DNA of 64,000 nt from Candidatus Pelagibacter sp. (GCA_028103285.1 JAOHNF010000002.1:1-64000), one strand, 5' to 3'. Shown: positions 27,992-37,041, numbered from the stretch's first letter. The notes: generated from the letters alone by a model not told the origin. Numbers and translations: made by a program.

Positions 27992-28725
27992 TACTGTGCT
28001 CCTAAGTAAGCATCTACTACACGCTTATCATTTTTAATTTGATCTGGTGAACCTTCTGCAAGCATTTTACCGTGCGCTAAACAGAATATTTTTTGAGCTA
28101 AACTCATTATTACTCTCATATTATGTTCTATAACTAATAAGGTAATTCCATATTCAGAATTAACTTTGATTAATCTGTCAATAATACCATTTATTAAAGT
28201 AGGATTAATTCCAGCTGTAGGCTCATCTAATAAAAGCATTTTAGGTTCGTTCATTAAAGCCATTGCAAGTTCTAATAATTTTTGCTGGCCAAATGATAAG
28301 TCACCTGCTCTAAGTTTTCTTTTTTGGTAAAGTCCCACAAAGTTCAAAAGTGTCTCTGCTTTTTCTGTTAGATCAGCTGGTACCTTTGCAAATATAAATC
28401 CTGAGTCACTGGCTTTATGACTAATTAGCATATTTTCTATACAGTTTAATTTTGAATAAATTCTTGTTTGTTGAAATGTTCTTAATAATCCTAGTTTAGC
28501 TACAGCTGGCACAGGCATTTCCGAAACCTCTGTATTATCAAAAACAATCGACCCTTGATCAATAGGATGAGATCCAACAATAGAATTAAATAAAGTTGTT
28601 TTACCTGAACCATTTGGTCCGATTAAACCAACAATAGACCCTTGTTCAACACTAACAGATATATCAACGTTAGCTTGTACTCCGCCAAAAGATTTACTAA
28701 CATTTTTTACTTGTAGTATACTCAT
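27991..28725 (-). CDS. LivG-type ABC transporter ATPase (second system)
   Basis: 244 residues. Walker A GPNGSGKTTLFNSIVG, Q-loop RTFQQTRIYSKLNC, signature LSFGQQKLLELAMAL, Walker B MLLLDEPTAGINP and VIEHNMRVIM are all present, placing it in the LivG group. It overlaps the livM-like gene by 4 bases and the livF-like gene by one. Confidence 0.92.
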   Translation of the reverse strand: MSILQVKNVSKSFGGVQANVDISVSVEQGSIVGLIGPNGSGKTTLFNSIVGSHPIDQGSIVFDNTEVSEMPVPAVAKLGLLRTFQQTRIYSKLNCIENMLISHKASDSGFIFAKVPADLTEKAETLLNFVGLYQKRKLRAGDLSFGQQKLLELAMALMNEPKMLLLDEPTAGINPTLINGIIDRLIKVNSEYGITLLVIEHNMRVIMSLAQKIFCLAHGKMLAEGSPDQIKNDKRVVDAYLGAQ

Positions 28726-29780
28726 TTTAATTCCACCGATGCTTTTCTGTCTTTTTCGTCAATTGCTTCTCCAAATCGTTCAGGGAATTTTTCTCTTAAC
28801 CATCCCATTAATCCTTCTGGGAAATAAATAACGATAACAACAATTAAAACTCCTAAGGCTACATACTGCCAACCTAAAATAAAAGTCCAAAGACCTTCTT
28901 TAAATAAATGGAATAAAGTTGCACCAATTACCGGTCCCCACAAAGTTCCTTTACCTCCTAAGATTGCCATTAAAACCATGAATACTCCCATTTCTCTACC
29001 ATCAAATGCAACATCAGTAGAATCTATGTAACCAATTAATCCACCCATAATGCCACCTGCAAGACCACAGAAAAATGCAGAGCACATCCAACCAGTAATT
29101 TTATACTTCATGGTTTGGATACCCATTGCTTCTGCTTTATCTTCATTGTCTCTTATCGCATTTAAAATTAATTTAAATCTAGAACCATAAATCCATTTAA
29201 TAAAAACAAATGTTGCGACAAGTAATGCAAAACTTAAGAAATAGAAAAATTCTCCTCTAGCTTCATCGTCAACTATTTCAACAGGAAATGGAGGTGTAGT
29301 AAAACCTTGACCGGCTCCAATAATTTCTATCCCACCAGCAATTTCGCCTGCTGCAATCCCAAGACCTAAAGTACAAATAGCAAAGTAATGCCCTCTCAAA
29401 CCTAAAATAGCATAACCTATAGCACCTGCAACAATGGTTGGAATTATAGCTGCAGCTAATAATCCAAAACCTATTCCTTGAAAATATTGTGCTGTGGTAT
29501 GCACGAATGTTTTTTCACCTCCGCTTTCCGTCCATTCAGCTAAAGGAAAAAACATACCAACTTGAACAGATGCACATAAATACATTCCAAGACCATAAAA
29601 AAGAATATTTCCAAAAGTATTGTAGCCCATTTCTCCACCCTGTAAATTCCAAGTCATTGCTAGAACAATCATTACACAAAGATATGTAAGCTGGACTTTA
29701 TAAGCAGAGAATAGAAAAGGTGCAGCTAACCCTAAAATGATTAAACCAGAGTATAAAATTAAATCTTTTTGTTTAATCAC
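28722..29780 (-). CDS. LivM-type ABC permease (second system)
   Basis: 352 residues, about nine membrane helices. LivM features are MTWNLQGGEMGYNTFGNILFYGLG, LRGHYFAICTLGLGIAAGEI and the ATPase-coupling loop IRDNEDKAEAMGIQ. It is shorter at the N-terminus than the LivM at 13894. It follows the hydrolase gene with a 4-base overlap. Confidence 0.92.
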   Translation of the reverse strand: MIKQKDLILYSGLIILGLAAPFLFSAYKVQLTYLCVMIVLAMTWNLQGGEMGYNTFGNILFYGLGMYLCASVQVGMFFPLAEWTESGGEKTFVHTTAQYFQGIGFGLLAAAIIPTIVAGAIGYAILGLRGHYFAICTLGLGIAAGEIAGGIEIIGAGQGFTTPPFPVEIVDDEARGEFFYFLSFALLVATFVFIKWIYGSRFKLILNAIRDNEDKAEAMGIQTMKYKITGWMCSAFFCGLAGGIMGGLIGYIDSTDVAFDGREMGVFMVLMAILGGKGTLWGPVIGATLFHLFKEGLWTFILGWQYVALGVLIVVIVIYFPEGLMGWLREKFPERFGEAIDEKDRKASVELK

Positions 29781-30910
29781 AATAAATTCCCCTTAAAAAA
29801 GTTCATAAATTGTGGCATATAAGCATCTGCGTTATCTCCACCTATAGTAACTCCTTTAGAAATACATTTTTCTTTTTTCATTATTTTAAAAGCGGTTTTC
29901 CAAGCTTTTCTTGGATCTGTTTGAGCGGTTTCATAAAATGCTTCTACTGAAGGGTATTTTTTGTGTTTATTTACCATCCACTCTACCCATGTAGGATTAG
30001 TAAATCGACCTTCGTTATCAACGTAAAAATCAGGACACTCATGAACAGTCATTGCCATTTTTTCTCTCCAAGGTTTTTTTCCTGCATGCCAATTGTGATA
30101 CCAGCCCTCTTTAATATCAATTTTTACTTTACCAATCGGTGCTTTAATTCTCTCAGCATGCTCTTTACAAAACTTGGCTAAAGTATAATCATCCGCGCCA
30201 CCGTGGACCACAAGCAATGTTGTATTAGATGTTAATTCTGGTTCTGCAAAAAAGCCAGCCATCCTACATTCTGCTGCTTCTGGAAGAATTGCATCAAAGC
30301 CTTTGGTGCCTCCAAGGAACTTAGAAGTTAGTTTTACATCTGCTAAGAAAAAAGAGTTAGTTCCTCCTCTTGAATGACCAGAGGTTCCAAATTTCCCATT
30401 GGATCTAGGATGAGATTGTAAAACTTTTAATGCCATAAGCGCATCAATTGCTCCATTTATAAGAGGGACTTTTGACTGATCTCTCCAAGTAGATCTAGCA
30501 CCTCTTGGACAAAAATTATCTATATACATTACACCTATACCCTCTTTCAAAAGATTTTGAGTAGAATGATATACAAAATCATCCCAAATGTAATCATGGG
30601 GTCCTCCACTACTATGAGTTCGAATTACTATTGGAACTTTATTTGTTCCTTCTGGTAATTGAAGGTATCCTGTTATTTCAATAGGATTATTTAGATGACC
30701 ATCTGTTAAGACTGTTCTTTGATCAAGTCCTGTATAAGAATTAAATTTGATAATTTCACCACCTTTATAACCTTTTAATTTAGATATACCGGTTAACATT
30801 GATTTTTTCTTAGTACAGTTTGTTATAGTATCAAATTTAAAATTAGTAGAGTGAGCGAAAACATTTGTGGAAAAGATTAATGTTGCAATTATAAAAAGTA
30901 TTTTTTTCAT
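29777..30910 (-). CDS. Secreted alpha/beta hydrolase inside ABC operon
   Basis: 377 residues, paralogous along its length to the protein at 23409. A signal peptide (MKKILFIIATLIFSTNVFA) is followed by VPIVIRTHSSGGPHDY, the nucleophile elbow GTSGHSRGGTN, the acid region VVHGGADDYTLAKFC and C-terminal His candidates (WYHNWHAG, GGDNADAYMP). It overlaps livH-like and livM-like genes by 4 bases on each side, so it is a built-in member of the operon. A periplasmic hydrolase could free the compound that the importer takes up; this is inference. Confidence 0.82.
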   Translation of the reverse strand: MKKILFIIATLIFSTNVFAHSTNFKFDTITNCTKKKSMLTGISKLKGYKGGEIIKFNSYTGLDQRTVLTDGHLNNPIEITGYLQLPEGTNKVPIVIRTHSSGGPHDYIWDDFVYHSTQNLLKEGIGVMYIDNFCPRGARSTWRDQSKVPLINGAIDALMALKVLQSHPRSNGKFGTSGHSRGGTNSFFLADVKLTSKFLGGTKGFDAILPEAAECRMAGFFAEPELTSNTTLLVVHGGADDYTLAKFCKEHAERIKAPIGKVKIDIKEGWYHNWHAGKKPWREKMAMTVHECPDFYVDNEGRFTNPTWVEWMVNKHKKYPSVEAFYETAQTDPRKAWKTAFKIMKKEKCISKGVTIGGDNADAYMPQFMNFFKGNLL

Positions 30911-31800
30911 TTTAAATACTCCCTTTTCTTCGAAAGTTTAAATCTTCTGTAAACTAATATGAAAACAAGCAACATAAACACTGCACCAATTCTAAATTCT
31001 GTACCTAAAATGTAATCTGCAAATTCTTCGAAAACTCCTAAACCCATACCTGAAATTGCTACCGCTGGTAAATTTCCAAGGCCTGCAATAATAACTATCA
31101 TGAATGATCTGACTGTATAAGGTAGTCCTACGTATGGATGAAGAGTAAGAGTAATTGATATTAAAGCTCCAGCTACTCCACATAGCGCTGCATTAATGCC
31201 AAACGTTGCGGCGTAAACTTTTTCAGTATCTACACCTAAAATTTTTGCAGCTCTTGAATTTTGTGCTGTGGCTCTTATAGCTCGTCCTAGTTTAGATTTT
31301 TTCATATATATCACTAAAGCTATTGCATATAAAACGCTTATCACTGCAGCAAATATTTTTGAATTTGGTAGAGTTACTGAATTATCAAATAACATTGTTG
31401 TTCCATACTCAGACTGTGCCACGACTACATCAGCTCCAAAAATAAAATTCATTAATTGTTGCATTACAATGGCGATACCGAATGTTGCTAAAATTGAAAT
31501 AAAAAGATCTCGATCTACGACTTTATTAATAACAAGCTTATATAAAGCCCAACCAACAAAATACATAATGATGGGAGATACTATTACTCCCCAGCCTGGA
31601 TGAATTCCTGCAAGATACATAGTATAAGCAATGTATCCGCCAAGTATAACTAGATCACCTTGTGCAATATTAATAATATTCATTACACCCCATTGAAGAG
31701 CCATACCGTATGCGATCAAGGCAAATAATATTCCAATTAGAATTCCGTCCAATGAAGCTTGGACTAATAGGATTGGTGCTTGAAATATTAATAAATCCAT
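30907..31800 (-). CDS. LivH-type ABC permease (second system)
   Basis: 297 residues. LivH stretches are LVQASLDGILIGILFALIAYGMALQWG, MNIINIAQGDLVILGGYIAY and the coupling loop GRAIRATAQNSRAAKILGVD. It is the first permease gene after the binding-protein gene, from which it is separated by a strong terminator-like hairpin at 31822-31851. Confidence 0.92.
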   Translation of the reverse strand: MDLLIFQAPILLVQASLDGILIGILFALIAYGMALQWGVMNIINIAQGDLVILGGYIAYTMYLAGIHPGWGVIVSPIIMYFVGWALYKLVINKVVDRDLFISILATFGIAIVMQQLMNFIFGADVVVAQSEYGTTMLFDNSVTLPNSKIFAAVISVLYAIALVIYMKKSKLGRAIRATAQNSRAAKILGVDTEKVYAATFGINAALCGVAGALISITLTLHPYVGLPYTVRSFMIVIIAGLGNLPAVAISGMGLGVFEEFADYILGTEFRIGAVFMLLVFILVYRRFKLSKKREYLK

Positions 31801-31821
31801 AAAATTATAAAATTTATAAAA

Positions 31822-31851
31822 GAAAAGCCCCTAGTTTCCTAGGGGCTTTTC
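31822..31851 (-). terminator. Hairpin between binding protein and permease genes
   Basis: A 13-bp perfect stem (GAAAAGCCCCTAG 31822-31834, CTAGGGGCTTTTC 31839-31851) with a 4-base loop lies 18 bp after the binding-protein stop. On the minus strand TTTTCTTTTA follows, making it a probable partial terminator and a 3' stabiliser for the abundant binding-protein message. Confidence 0.88.
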
Positions 31852-31868
31852 AAATTATTTATAAGTTA

Positions 31869-33110
31869 TTAACTTCTTTCTGACCACTTAGGCGTTGGAT
31901 AGTAGAACTTATCTGAAGCCCATTTAGTAGGAGCAACAACTTTGTTCTCACAATTATCACCTTTGCATCTTACTTGAAACAAGATCATTGGCTTAGCAGT
32001 ATTTTGACCGCCAGGACCAAATTTAATGTTTCCATAGAAAGTTTGCATATCAGTTGCAGCTAAAGCATCTCTAACTTTAGTTTTATCAAAAGAATTTGCT
32101 CTTTCGAACGCATCTTTGAATACTAATAAAGCAGCTGATGACTCTGCAGCTTGATAAGGTGGAGCATAACCAAATTCTTTTTTAAAGTCTTTGTCATACT
32201 TTTTACCACCACCAAAGAATTTATCTTTATAAGATAAATTTTTGTGCCACTGAGAAGCACATAGTGCGTACTCAGATTTCTTTCCATGTTGTTTAGAAAG
32301 TTTTGCAGCATCACAGTGTGTCATTGCTAACATAGGAACATCAACTTTCATTTCAGATATTTGTCTGATTGCAGTTAACGCACCTTTTGTGTGACCTGAT
32401 ACAACAAGTACATCTGGCTTAGTTGCTTTAACTTTTGCCAATGTCGCTGCCATATCATTTAATTCTTTAGGTAGTTTGTCGTCGATAATGATTTCAGATC
32501 CAGTTCTTTTTGCTGCATCTAGGATACCTAATCTCACGTCTTGAGAGAATGCATCTTGCTCAAATGCTTGTGCAATTCGTACTGGCTTTCCACCATTTTT
32601 TTCTACCGCAAGATCAATTGCTACTTCAAGATATTGATTTGCTGGTGATAATACCGCGAACAAATACTTATATCCTTTAGTAAATAAAGATCTTGATGCA
32701 CCATTTGCTTCAACCATAGGAATTTTATATTTCTCGGTTACTGGTGCAATGGCTTTCGTTAATCCTGAACTGTATGGTCCTAGCATGTAATGAACGCCGT
32801 CTTGTTTAATTAGTCTTTCAGCTAACTGAGCAGCTCTTTTAGGATTTGATTCATCATCATAATAAATAATTTCAAATTTATATGATTTTCCACCAACATT
32901 TACTCCACCCATTTTGTTTATTCTCTCAACAGCTAAATTGTAACCGTTTTGAGTATGAACACCATTTGATGAGTATTTACCTGTAAGAGATATTGCAGAA
33001 CCTAACACGATGTATTCACCTTCAACTTTTGCAAAAGAAGAAGAGAAAGAAACAAGTGCTAATGTTATTGCTGAAATAGATGTAATAAATAGTTTTGTTA
33101 ATTTATTCAT
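31869..33110 (-). CDS. HAAT-family ABC substrate-binding protein (second system)
   Basis: 413 residues. The signal peptide is cleaved near SSSFA-KV (residue 27). The Peripla_BP_6 fold shows VLGSAISLTGKYSSNGVHTQNGYNLA, YYDDESNPKRAAQLAERLI and MLGPYSSGLTKAIAPVTEKY. A Cys pair near the C-terminus (RCKGDNC) probably forms a disulfide. It differs from LivK at 11191 and so likely binds another ligand, such as a modified amino acid or amide. It is the first gene of the 33110-26195 operon. Confidence 0.9.
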   Translation of the reverse strand: MNKLTKLFITSISAITLALVSFSSSFAKVEGEYIVLGSAISLTGKYSSNGVHTQNGYNLAVERINKMGGVNVGGKSYKFEIIYYDDESNPKRAAQLAERLIKQDGVHYMLGPYSSGLTKAIAPVTEKYKIPMVEANGASRSLFTKGYKYLFAVLSPANQYLEVAIDLAVEKNGGKPVRIAQAFEQDAFSQDVRLGILDAAKRTGSEIIIDDKLPKELNDMAATLAKVKATKPDVLVVSGHTKGALTAIRQISEMKVDVPMLAMTHCDAAKLSKQHGKKSEYALCASQWHKNLSYKDKFFGGGKKYDKDFKKEFGYAPPYQAAESSAALLVFKDAFERANSFDKTKVRDALAATDMQTFYGNIKFGPGGQNTAKPMILFQVRCKGDNCENKVVAPTKWASDKFYYPTPKWSERS

Positions 33111-33127
33111 TATTTCCCCTTTGTTTG

Positions 33128-33174
33128 TTAATTAATTAATGAAATATTTAAACAAGAAAATCCTATAATGACAA
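33128..33174 (-). promoter_or_regulatory. Promoter and TTAATTAATTAA leader of second binding protein
   Basis: On the minus strand: -35 TTGTCA (33169-33174), a 17-bp spacer, -10 TTAAAT (33146-33151), then TTAATTAATTAA (within 33128-33140), an AAAGGGG ribosome site and the start at 33110. The design matches those of livK and tctC. Confidence 0.65.
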
Positions 33175-33184
33175 CAGTAAAGAA

Positions 33185-33802
33185 TTAGCTAAAATTTTGT
33201 GTCACAGCTATATAAAGTGCTAAAATAATTAATACACACGCTGAGATTGTATTAAGTACCTTAGGTTTGCTTTTTAACCAAAGGGAAATTTTTTCAGCTG
33301 CTATCCCATAAACCATTAATGAAATGAAATCGAGCACCACATAAGTGGTCATTAAAATTATAAATTGAGAAATAACATTGCTATCATAATTTATAAAAGA
33401 AGAAAAAATAGTACCAAAAAAAATAATTGCTTTTGGACTTAAACTCGCAATTAGAAATCCATCTTTATAAAATGAAAAAGTTGACTTGGTAAATTGTTCC
33501 TTGGAATTTATTGAACTTATTTTTGCTGTGTAAGTATCGTAAGCAAGGTAAACAATATAAAGAATGCCAGCCCATTTAAGATAATATAATATTTGAGGGT
33601 TATCACTTAAAAACGATCCAATAATAAAGACAATAAGAATTCCTTGTAATATGTTTGCTGAAACATCGCCAACTGCAGTCCAAACTGATCGTTTTAAACC
33701 ATAATTTAAAGTATGAGAAACTATCACTACTCTTGGCAAACCAGGTGTAATAAATAAAAAAAGTATGATCTGTAAAAATATTAAATAGTCACTTGGAAAC
33801 AT
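33185..33802 (-). CDS. LysE/RhtB-family exporter
   Basis: 205 residues with about six membrane helices; the N-terminal LFLFITPGLPRVVIVSHTLNYGLKRS corresponds to the SPGPN region of the LysE family, here TPGLPR. The GDVSANILQG and SPKAIIFFGTIF segments are also typical. The substrate is unknown. It is separated from the ABC operon by that operon's promoter and lies head to head with the DUF2805 gene. Confidence 0.83.
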   Translation of the reverse strand: MFPSDYLIFLQIILFLFITPGLPRVVIVSHTLNYGLKRSVWTAVGDVSANILQGILIVFIIGSFLSDNPQILYYLKWAGILYIVYLAYDTYTAKISSINSKEQFTKSTFSFYKDGFLIASLSPKAIIFFGTIFSSFINYDSNVISQFIILMTTYVVLDFISLMVYGIAAEKISLWLKSKPKVLNTISACVLIILALYIAVTQNFS

Positions 33803-33827
33803 ATTATTAAAGACTATATAGAATTAT

Positions 33828-34130
33828 ATGAAGAAAAAAAGTTCTTTGCCTTTAACAAAAGTTAAAAATCCTGAACCTGAAAAAAAAGATGAAAATTGGA
33901 TTATTTGGGCTGCATGGGCTGATCGCATTACATTTGAAGAAATAAAAGAAAAAACAGGAAAAACAGAGACTGACGTAATTAAACTTATGAGAAAAAGTTT
34001 AAAGCCTGGTTCTTTTAGACTTTGGAGAAAAAGAGTTCACAACACAAGCATTAAACATAGAAAAAAATTTCAATTAGGAAGAAAAAAACTAAGAGAAAAA
34101 ATAAAAAAAACTGATATATATAAATTATGA
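33828..34130 (+). CDS. TIGR03643/DUF2805 basic protein
   Basis: 100 residues, strongly basic. The core IIWAAWADRITFEEIKEKTG...ETDVIKLMRKSLKPGSFRLWRKRV matches TIGR03643 (DUF2805), a small helix-turn-helix-like family of unknown function. The Lys-rich tail (about 30 residues) may bind nucleic acid. It overlaps the glutaredoxin gene by 4 bases (ATGA), so the two are probably translated together. Confidence 0.82.
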   Translation: MKKKSSLPLTKVKNPEPEKKDENWIIWAAWADRITFEEIKEKTGKTETDVIKLMRKSLKPGSFRLWRKRVHNTSIKHRKKFQLGRKKLREKIKKTDIYKL

Positions 34131-34381
34131 AAAAAGTAACAATGTATTCTGGAGATCCTTGTCCTTATTGTGGGGCAGCTAAAGCTTTACTAAAAAGTAA
34201 AAATATTGAAATAGAAGAATTTGATATCTGGAAAGATCCTGCCAAGGCAAAAGAAATGTTGCAAAGAACAAACGGTGCAAGAACCATACCTCAAATTTTT
34301 ATTGGCAATCACTACATAGGTGGCAATGATCAGCTACAAGCTGCTAATAGGAGCGGTGAACTTGATAAATTACTTGCTTAA
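34127..34381 (+). CDS. grxC: Glutaredoxin 3
   Basis: 84 residues, the usual Grx3 length. The dithiol active site CPYC (residues 12-15), the cis-proline loop RTIPQIFI and the glutathione-binding GGNDQL are all present. It reduces protein disulfides and glutathione-mixed disulfides in the cytoplasm. Its stop abuts the convergent ribokinase stop. Confidence 0.96.
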   Translation: MKKVTMYSGDPCPYCGAAKALLKSKNIEIEEFDIWKDPAKAKEMLQRTNGARTIPQIFIGNHYIGGNDQLQAANRSGELDKLLA

Positions 34382-35281
34382 TTAAATATCTTTTAAAAAA
34401 GGCATAGCATTTCCAGCCCCAAGTTTTGTAGTTGATATACCAGCAACTCTATTTGCAAGTTCGAGGCATTCTTTAATTGATTTTCCTTTCAAAAGACCAA
34501 AAGCTAGACCTCCGTTAAAAGCATCTCCTGCTCCTGTAGTATCAATCGCTTTAACTTGATTAGCTTTTAGATAAATTTCTTCTTTTCCATCAGAGTAAAA
34601 TAATCCTTTTTTACCTAGTGTAATTATTATTTTTTTAATTCCTAAATGAATTAGCTTTTCTGCCGCTTGTTTAGCCTCTTGTTCATTTGTAATTTTAATT
34701 CCCGTATAAAACTCTGCCTCAGTTTCATTCGGTGTAAAAAAATCAATATTGCTAAAAAACTCTTTCGTAATTTCAGATGCAGGAGCTGGATTTAGAATAG
34801 TCAAACAGCCATTTTCTCTTGCTGTTTTTAAGCAATGTAATGTTACATCTTTTGGTACTTCAAGTTGAGTTAAAAATATTTTTGAATTTTTAATCAAATT
34901 AATTTGTTTATTGATTTCACTTATCTTTAAAGAAGAAGGTGCACCCACAATAACATTAATTGCATTTTCCCCAGAGTTTTGATCAACTAAAATACCAGCT
35001 ACACCAGTTTGTAAATTTTCATCTTGAATAATATTATCAGTATTGATGTTATTTTTTTTTAAAGTGCTTAAAGCCAATTCACCATAAGCATCTTTTCCAA
35101 TTTTGCTGATGAAGTTTACTTCTCCACCTAATCTAGCAATAGCGATAGCTTGATTACAACCTTTTCCACCAGGACCTACATTGTATTTGTTGCCTAAGAT
35201 AGTTTCACCTATTATTGGAATTTTAGGACCAGAAAAACTTATATCTGCAACAAATATACCTAGGACAGAAATATCACTCAT
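34382..35281 (-). CDS. rbsK: Ribokinase-family sugar kinase
   Basis: 299 residues, PfkB family. The N-terminal GGKGCNQAIAIARLGG and C-terminal DTTGAGDAFNGGLAFG (catalytic Asp and anion hole) match ribokinase well, as does the early GPKIPIIGETILG. It should phosphorylate ribose to ribose-5-phosphate; deoxyribose or a nucleoside sugar is possible. No ribose transporter is adjacent. It shares one base with the ccdA stop (TAATG). Confidence 0.88.
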   Translation of the reverse strand: MSDISVLGIFVADISFSGPKIPIIGETILGNKYNVGPGGKGCNQAIAIARLGGEVNFISKIGKDAYGELALSTLKKNNINTDNIIQDENLQTGVAGILVDQNSGENAINVIVGAPSSLKISEINKQINLIKNSKIFLTQLEVPKDVTLHCLKTARENGCLTILNPAPASEITKEFFSNIDFFTPNETEAEFYTGIKITNEQEAKQAAEKLIHLGIKKIIITLGKKGLFYSDGKEEIYLKANQVKAIDTTGAGDAFNGGLAFGLLKGKSIKECLELANRVAGISTTKLGAGNAMPFLKDI

Positions 35282-35994
35282 TAACCAAGCGTAGTCAGGA
35301 ATGGAAACATTGTCAAAATATAATAACTAATTACTTGAATTTGATTAGTGGCAATTAGAACTCCAGTGATTAATAAAATTGATCCACCAGTTTTAGTTAC
35401 TATTCCATAATATTTATTGAATCCTTTTCTTGTAGTTAAAAACTTGCTCATGTAATAACCAGAAAAAATAAAAGGTATGGCTAGTCCTAAAGAATAAAAA
35501 GAAAGTAACAATATACCTTTTCCAATAGAAGCTTCGGTTGCAGATAAAGCTAAAATTGATCCTAATACAGGACCAATACAAGGCGTCCAGCCAAAAGCAA
35601 AAGCTGCGCCAACTAATACAGGAAAAGCATAATTATCTTTATAGCCCTTTGTCTCAATTCTTTTATCTTGATTTAGAAAATTAAATTTTAAAATACCTAT
35701 CATTTGTAGAGAAAATAAAATTATTACAATTCCTGCCGCAATTCGTAACTCATTCGATAAAAACAATAATATATTTCCAACTGCTGATGCAGTTGCACCT
35801 AAAATTATAAAAACTAAAGAAAAACCAATTGAAAATAAGATTGTTTTGATAAGTACAATTCTCTTATCTTTTTCAATTTCATTTAAATTTTTTCCAGTAA
35901 TATAAGAAATATATCCAGGAATAATGGGTAATACACATGGTGTTAAAAAACTTATAAATCCTGCTCCGAAAGCGAAAGCTAATTTAATGATCAT
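35281..35994 (-). CDS. ccdA: CcdA/DsbD-type thiol-disulfide transporter
   Basis: 237 residues with six membrane helices. The redox cysteines lie in FLTPCVLPIIPGYISYITG (Cys about 20) and WTPCIGPVLGSILALS (Cys about 138), the standard CcdA pair. It moves reducing equivalents from cytoplasmic thioredoxin to the periplasm for cytochrome c maturation or disulfide repair. It is upstream of and coupled to rbsK, an odd pairing with no obvious link. Confidence 0.92.
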   Translation of the reverse strand: MIIKLAFAFGAGFISFLTPCVLPIIPGYISYITGKNLNEIEKDKRIVLIKTILFSIGFSLVFIILGATASAVGNILLFLSNELRIAAGIVIILFSLQMIGILKFNFLNQDKRIETKGYKDNYAFPVLVGAAFAFGWTPCIGPVLGSILALSATEASIGKGILLLSFYSLGLAIPFIFSGYYMSKFLTTRKGFNKYYGIVTKTGGSILLITGVLIATNQIQVISYYILTMFPFLTTLG

Positions 35995-36044
35995 TATTAC
36001 TTTATATTTGCCTTTAAACTTTACCGCAATTACAATATTGGCTC

Positions 36045-36389
36045 ATGATTATTAAATACCTGGGGTTCTTATTCACTCTTTTATGGTCTTATACGTTCAT
36101 AAAGTCCCAAAGTATTTTTAAAAAAGGTTCTGGAGTATTAATTACCTTATTTGTCTCTAATATTTCTTGGTTAACATTTATTGCTGCTTGTTATTATGGC
36201 TTCAAAAACTTTTCTTTTTACCACACTATTTTAGGAATTGTTTTATCTATCATTTTAGTTCATCTAGCATTTTCAAGATTAACTATTTACTTAAATAGTA
36301 AGTTTGAAAACAAAAATACATTATTGAAAATTAAAACTTTTTTAGAATATTTAATATTAATTGTAATTGGGTATTTTATATTTTTTTAA
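36045..36389 (+). CDS. Hypothetical four-helix membrane protein
   Basis: 114 residues with four hydrophobic segments and short charged loops. I do not recognise a family. The coding frame, hydrophobicity and fit between neighbours support a real gene. Its stop overlaps the convergent stop of the phosphatase gene in a shared TTAA. Confidence 0.6.
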   Translation: MIIKYLGFLFTLLWSYTFIKSQSIFKKGSGVLITLFVSNISWLTFIAACYYGFKNFSFYHTILGIVLSIILVHLAFSRLTIYLNSKFENKNTLLKIKTFLEYLILIVIGYFIFF

Positions 36390-36949
36390 TCAGTTGTGAT
36401 TGTGCTAATAACCTTAAAATTTTTATCAGTAATTACAATCTCTCCTGAACTTGGCACAGCATTAGTCACTGCAGTTATAATACTGTAATGCGTTACTAGA
36501 ACTAAGTTTTTACCTTTTCCATCCCACTTTTTTACAAACCTGTAAAGTTCCTTTAATTGTTTGGCTTCATTTTTGTTGAAAGGGGTTTGAAATGTAGAGT
36601 TTAAAGCAGTAAATTCTTTATACTCTCCGAATGCAAATTTTGCAGTATCTTTACACCTACACCACTGACTACTAAGCACCTGGTCAATAAGTACTTTATT
36701 TCTTTTAAATAGTTTTCCAATCTTTTTAGATTGACTAATACCTTCTCGGTTTAAATTTCTTTGTGATTTACAGTCACTAATCTTAAATCCCGCAGGATCT
36801 CCCCCTCCTGGGGCTAAAGCATGTCTTATTAATATAATTTTGTTACCTTCCTGCGCAAGCTTCCAGTTTTGTTCTAAAGAATATGAATGAAAAGAGAATA
36901 AAGAAAAAATTAAAATTTTTAGCAATAGGGAAATAATTTTATTTTTCAC
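36386..36949 (-). CDS. Secreted histidine-phosphatase-family protein
   Basis: 187 residues. An N-terminal signal or anchor (SLLLKILIFSLFSFHSYS) is followed by IILIRHALAPG, with the RHA form of the RHG catalytic motif, then the Arg in SSQWCRCKDTA and the second His in VLVTHYSIITAV. This is the phosphoglycerate-mutase-like (histidine phosphatase) fold, trimmed to its core. Relatives include periplasmic phosphatases of unknown substrate. Cysteines (SDC, WCRC) may form disulfides. Confidence 0.83.
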   Translation of the reverse strand: MKNKIISLLLKILIFSLFSFHSYSLEQNWKLAQEGNKIILIRHALAPGGGDPAGFKISDCKSQRNLNREGISQSKKIGKLFKRNKVLIDQVLSSQWCRCKDTAKFAFGEYKEFTALNSTFQTPFNKNEAKQLKELYRFVKKWDGKGKNLVLVTHYSIITAVTNAVPSSGEIVITDKNFKVISTITTD

Positions 36950-37041
36950 GGTGGATGAAATGTTAGTCTTACAAATTTATGCAACCTTGGTTTAGAGGAC
37001 ATTGCAATATAAAATATAACTTATTGATAGGTTGTATTAAA

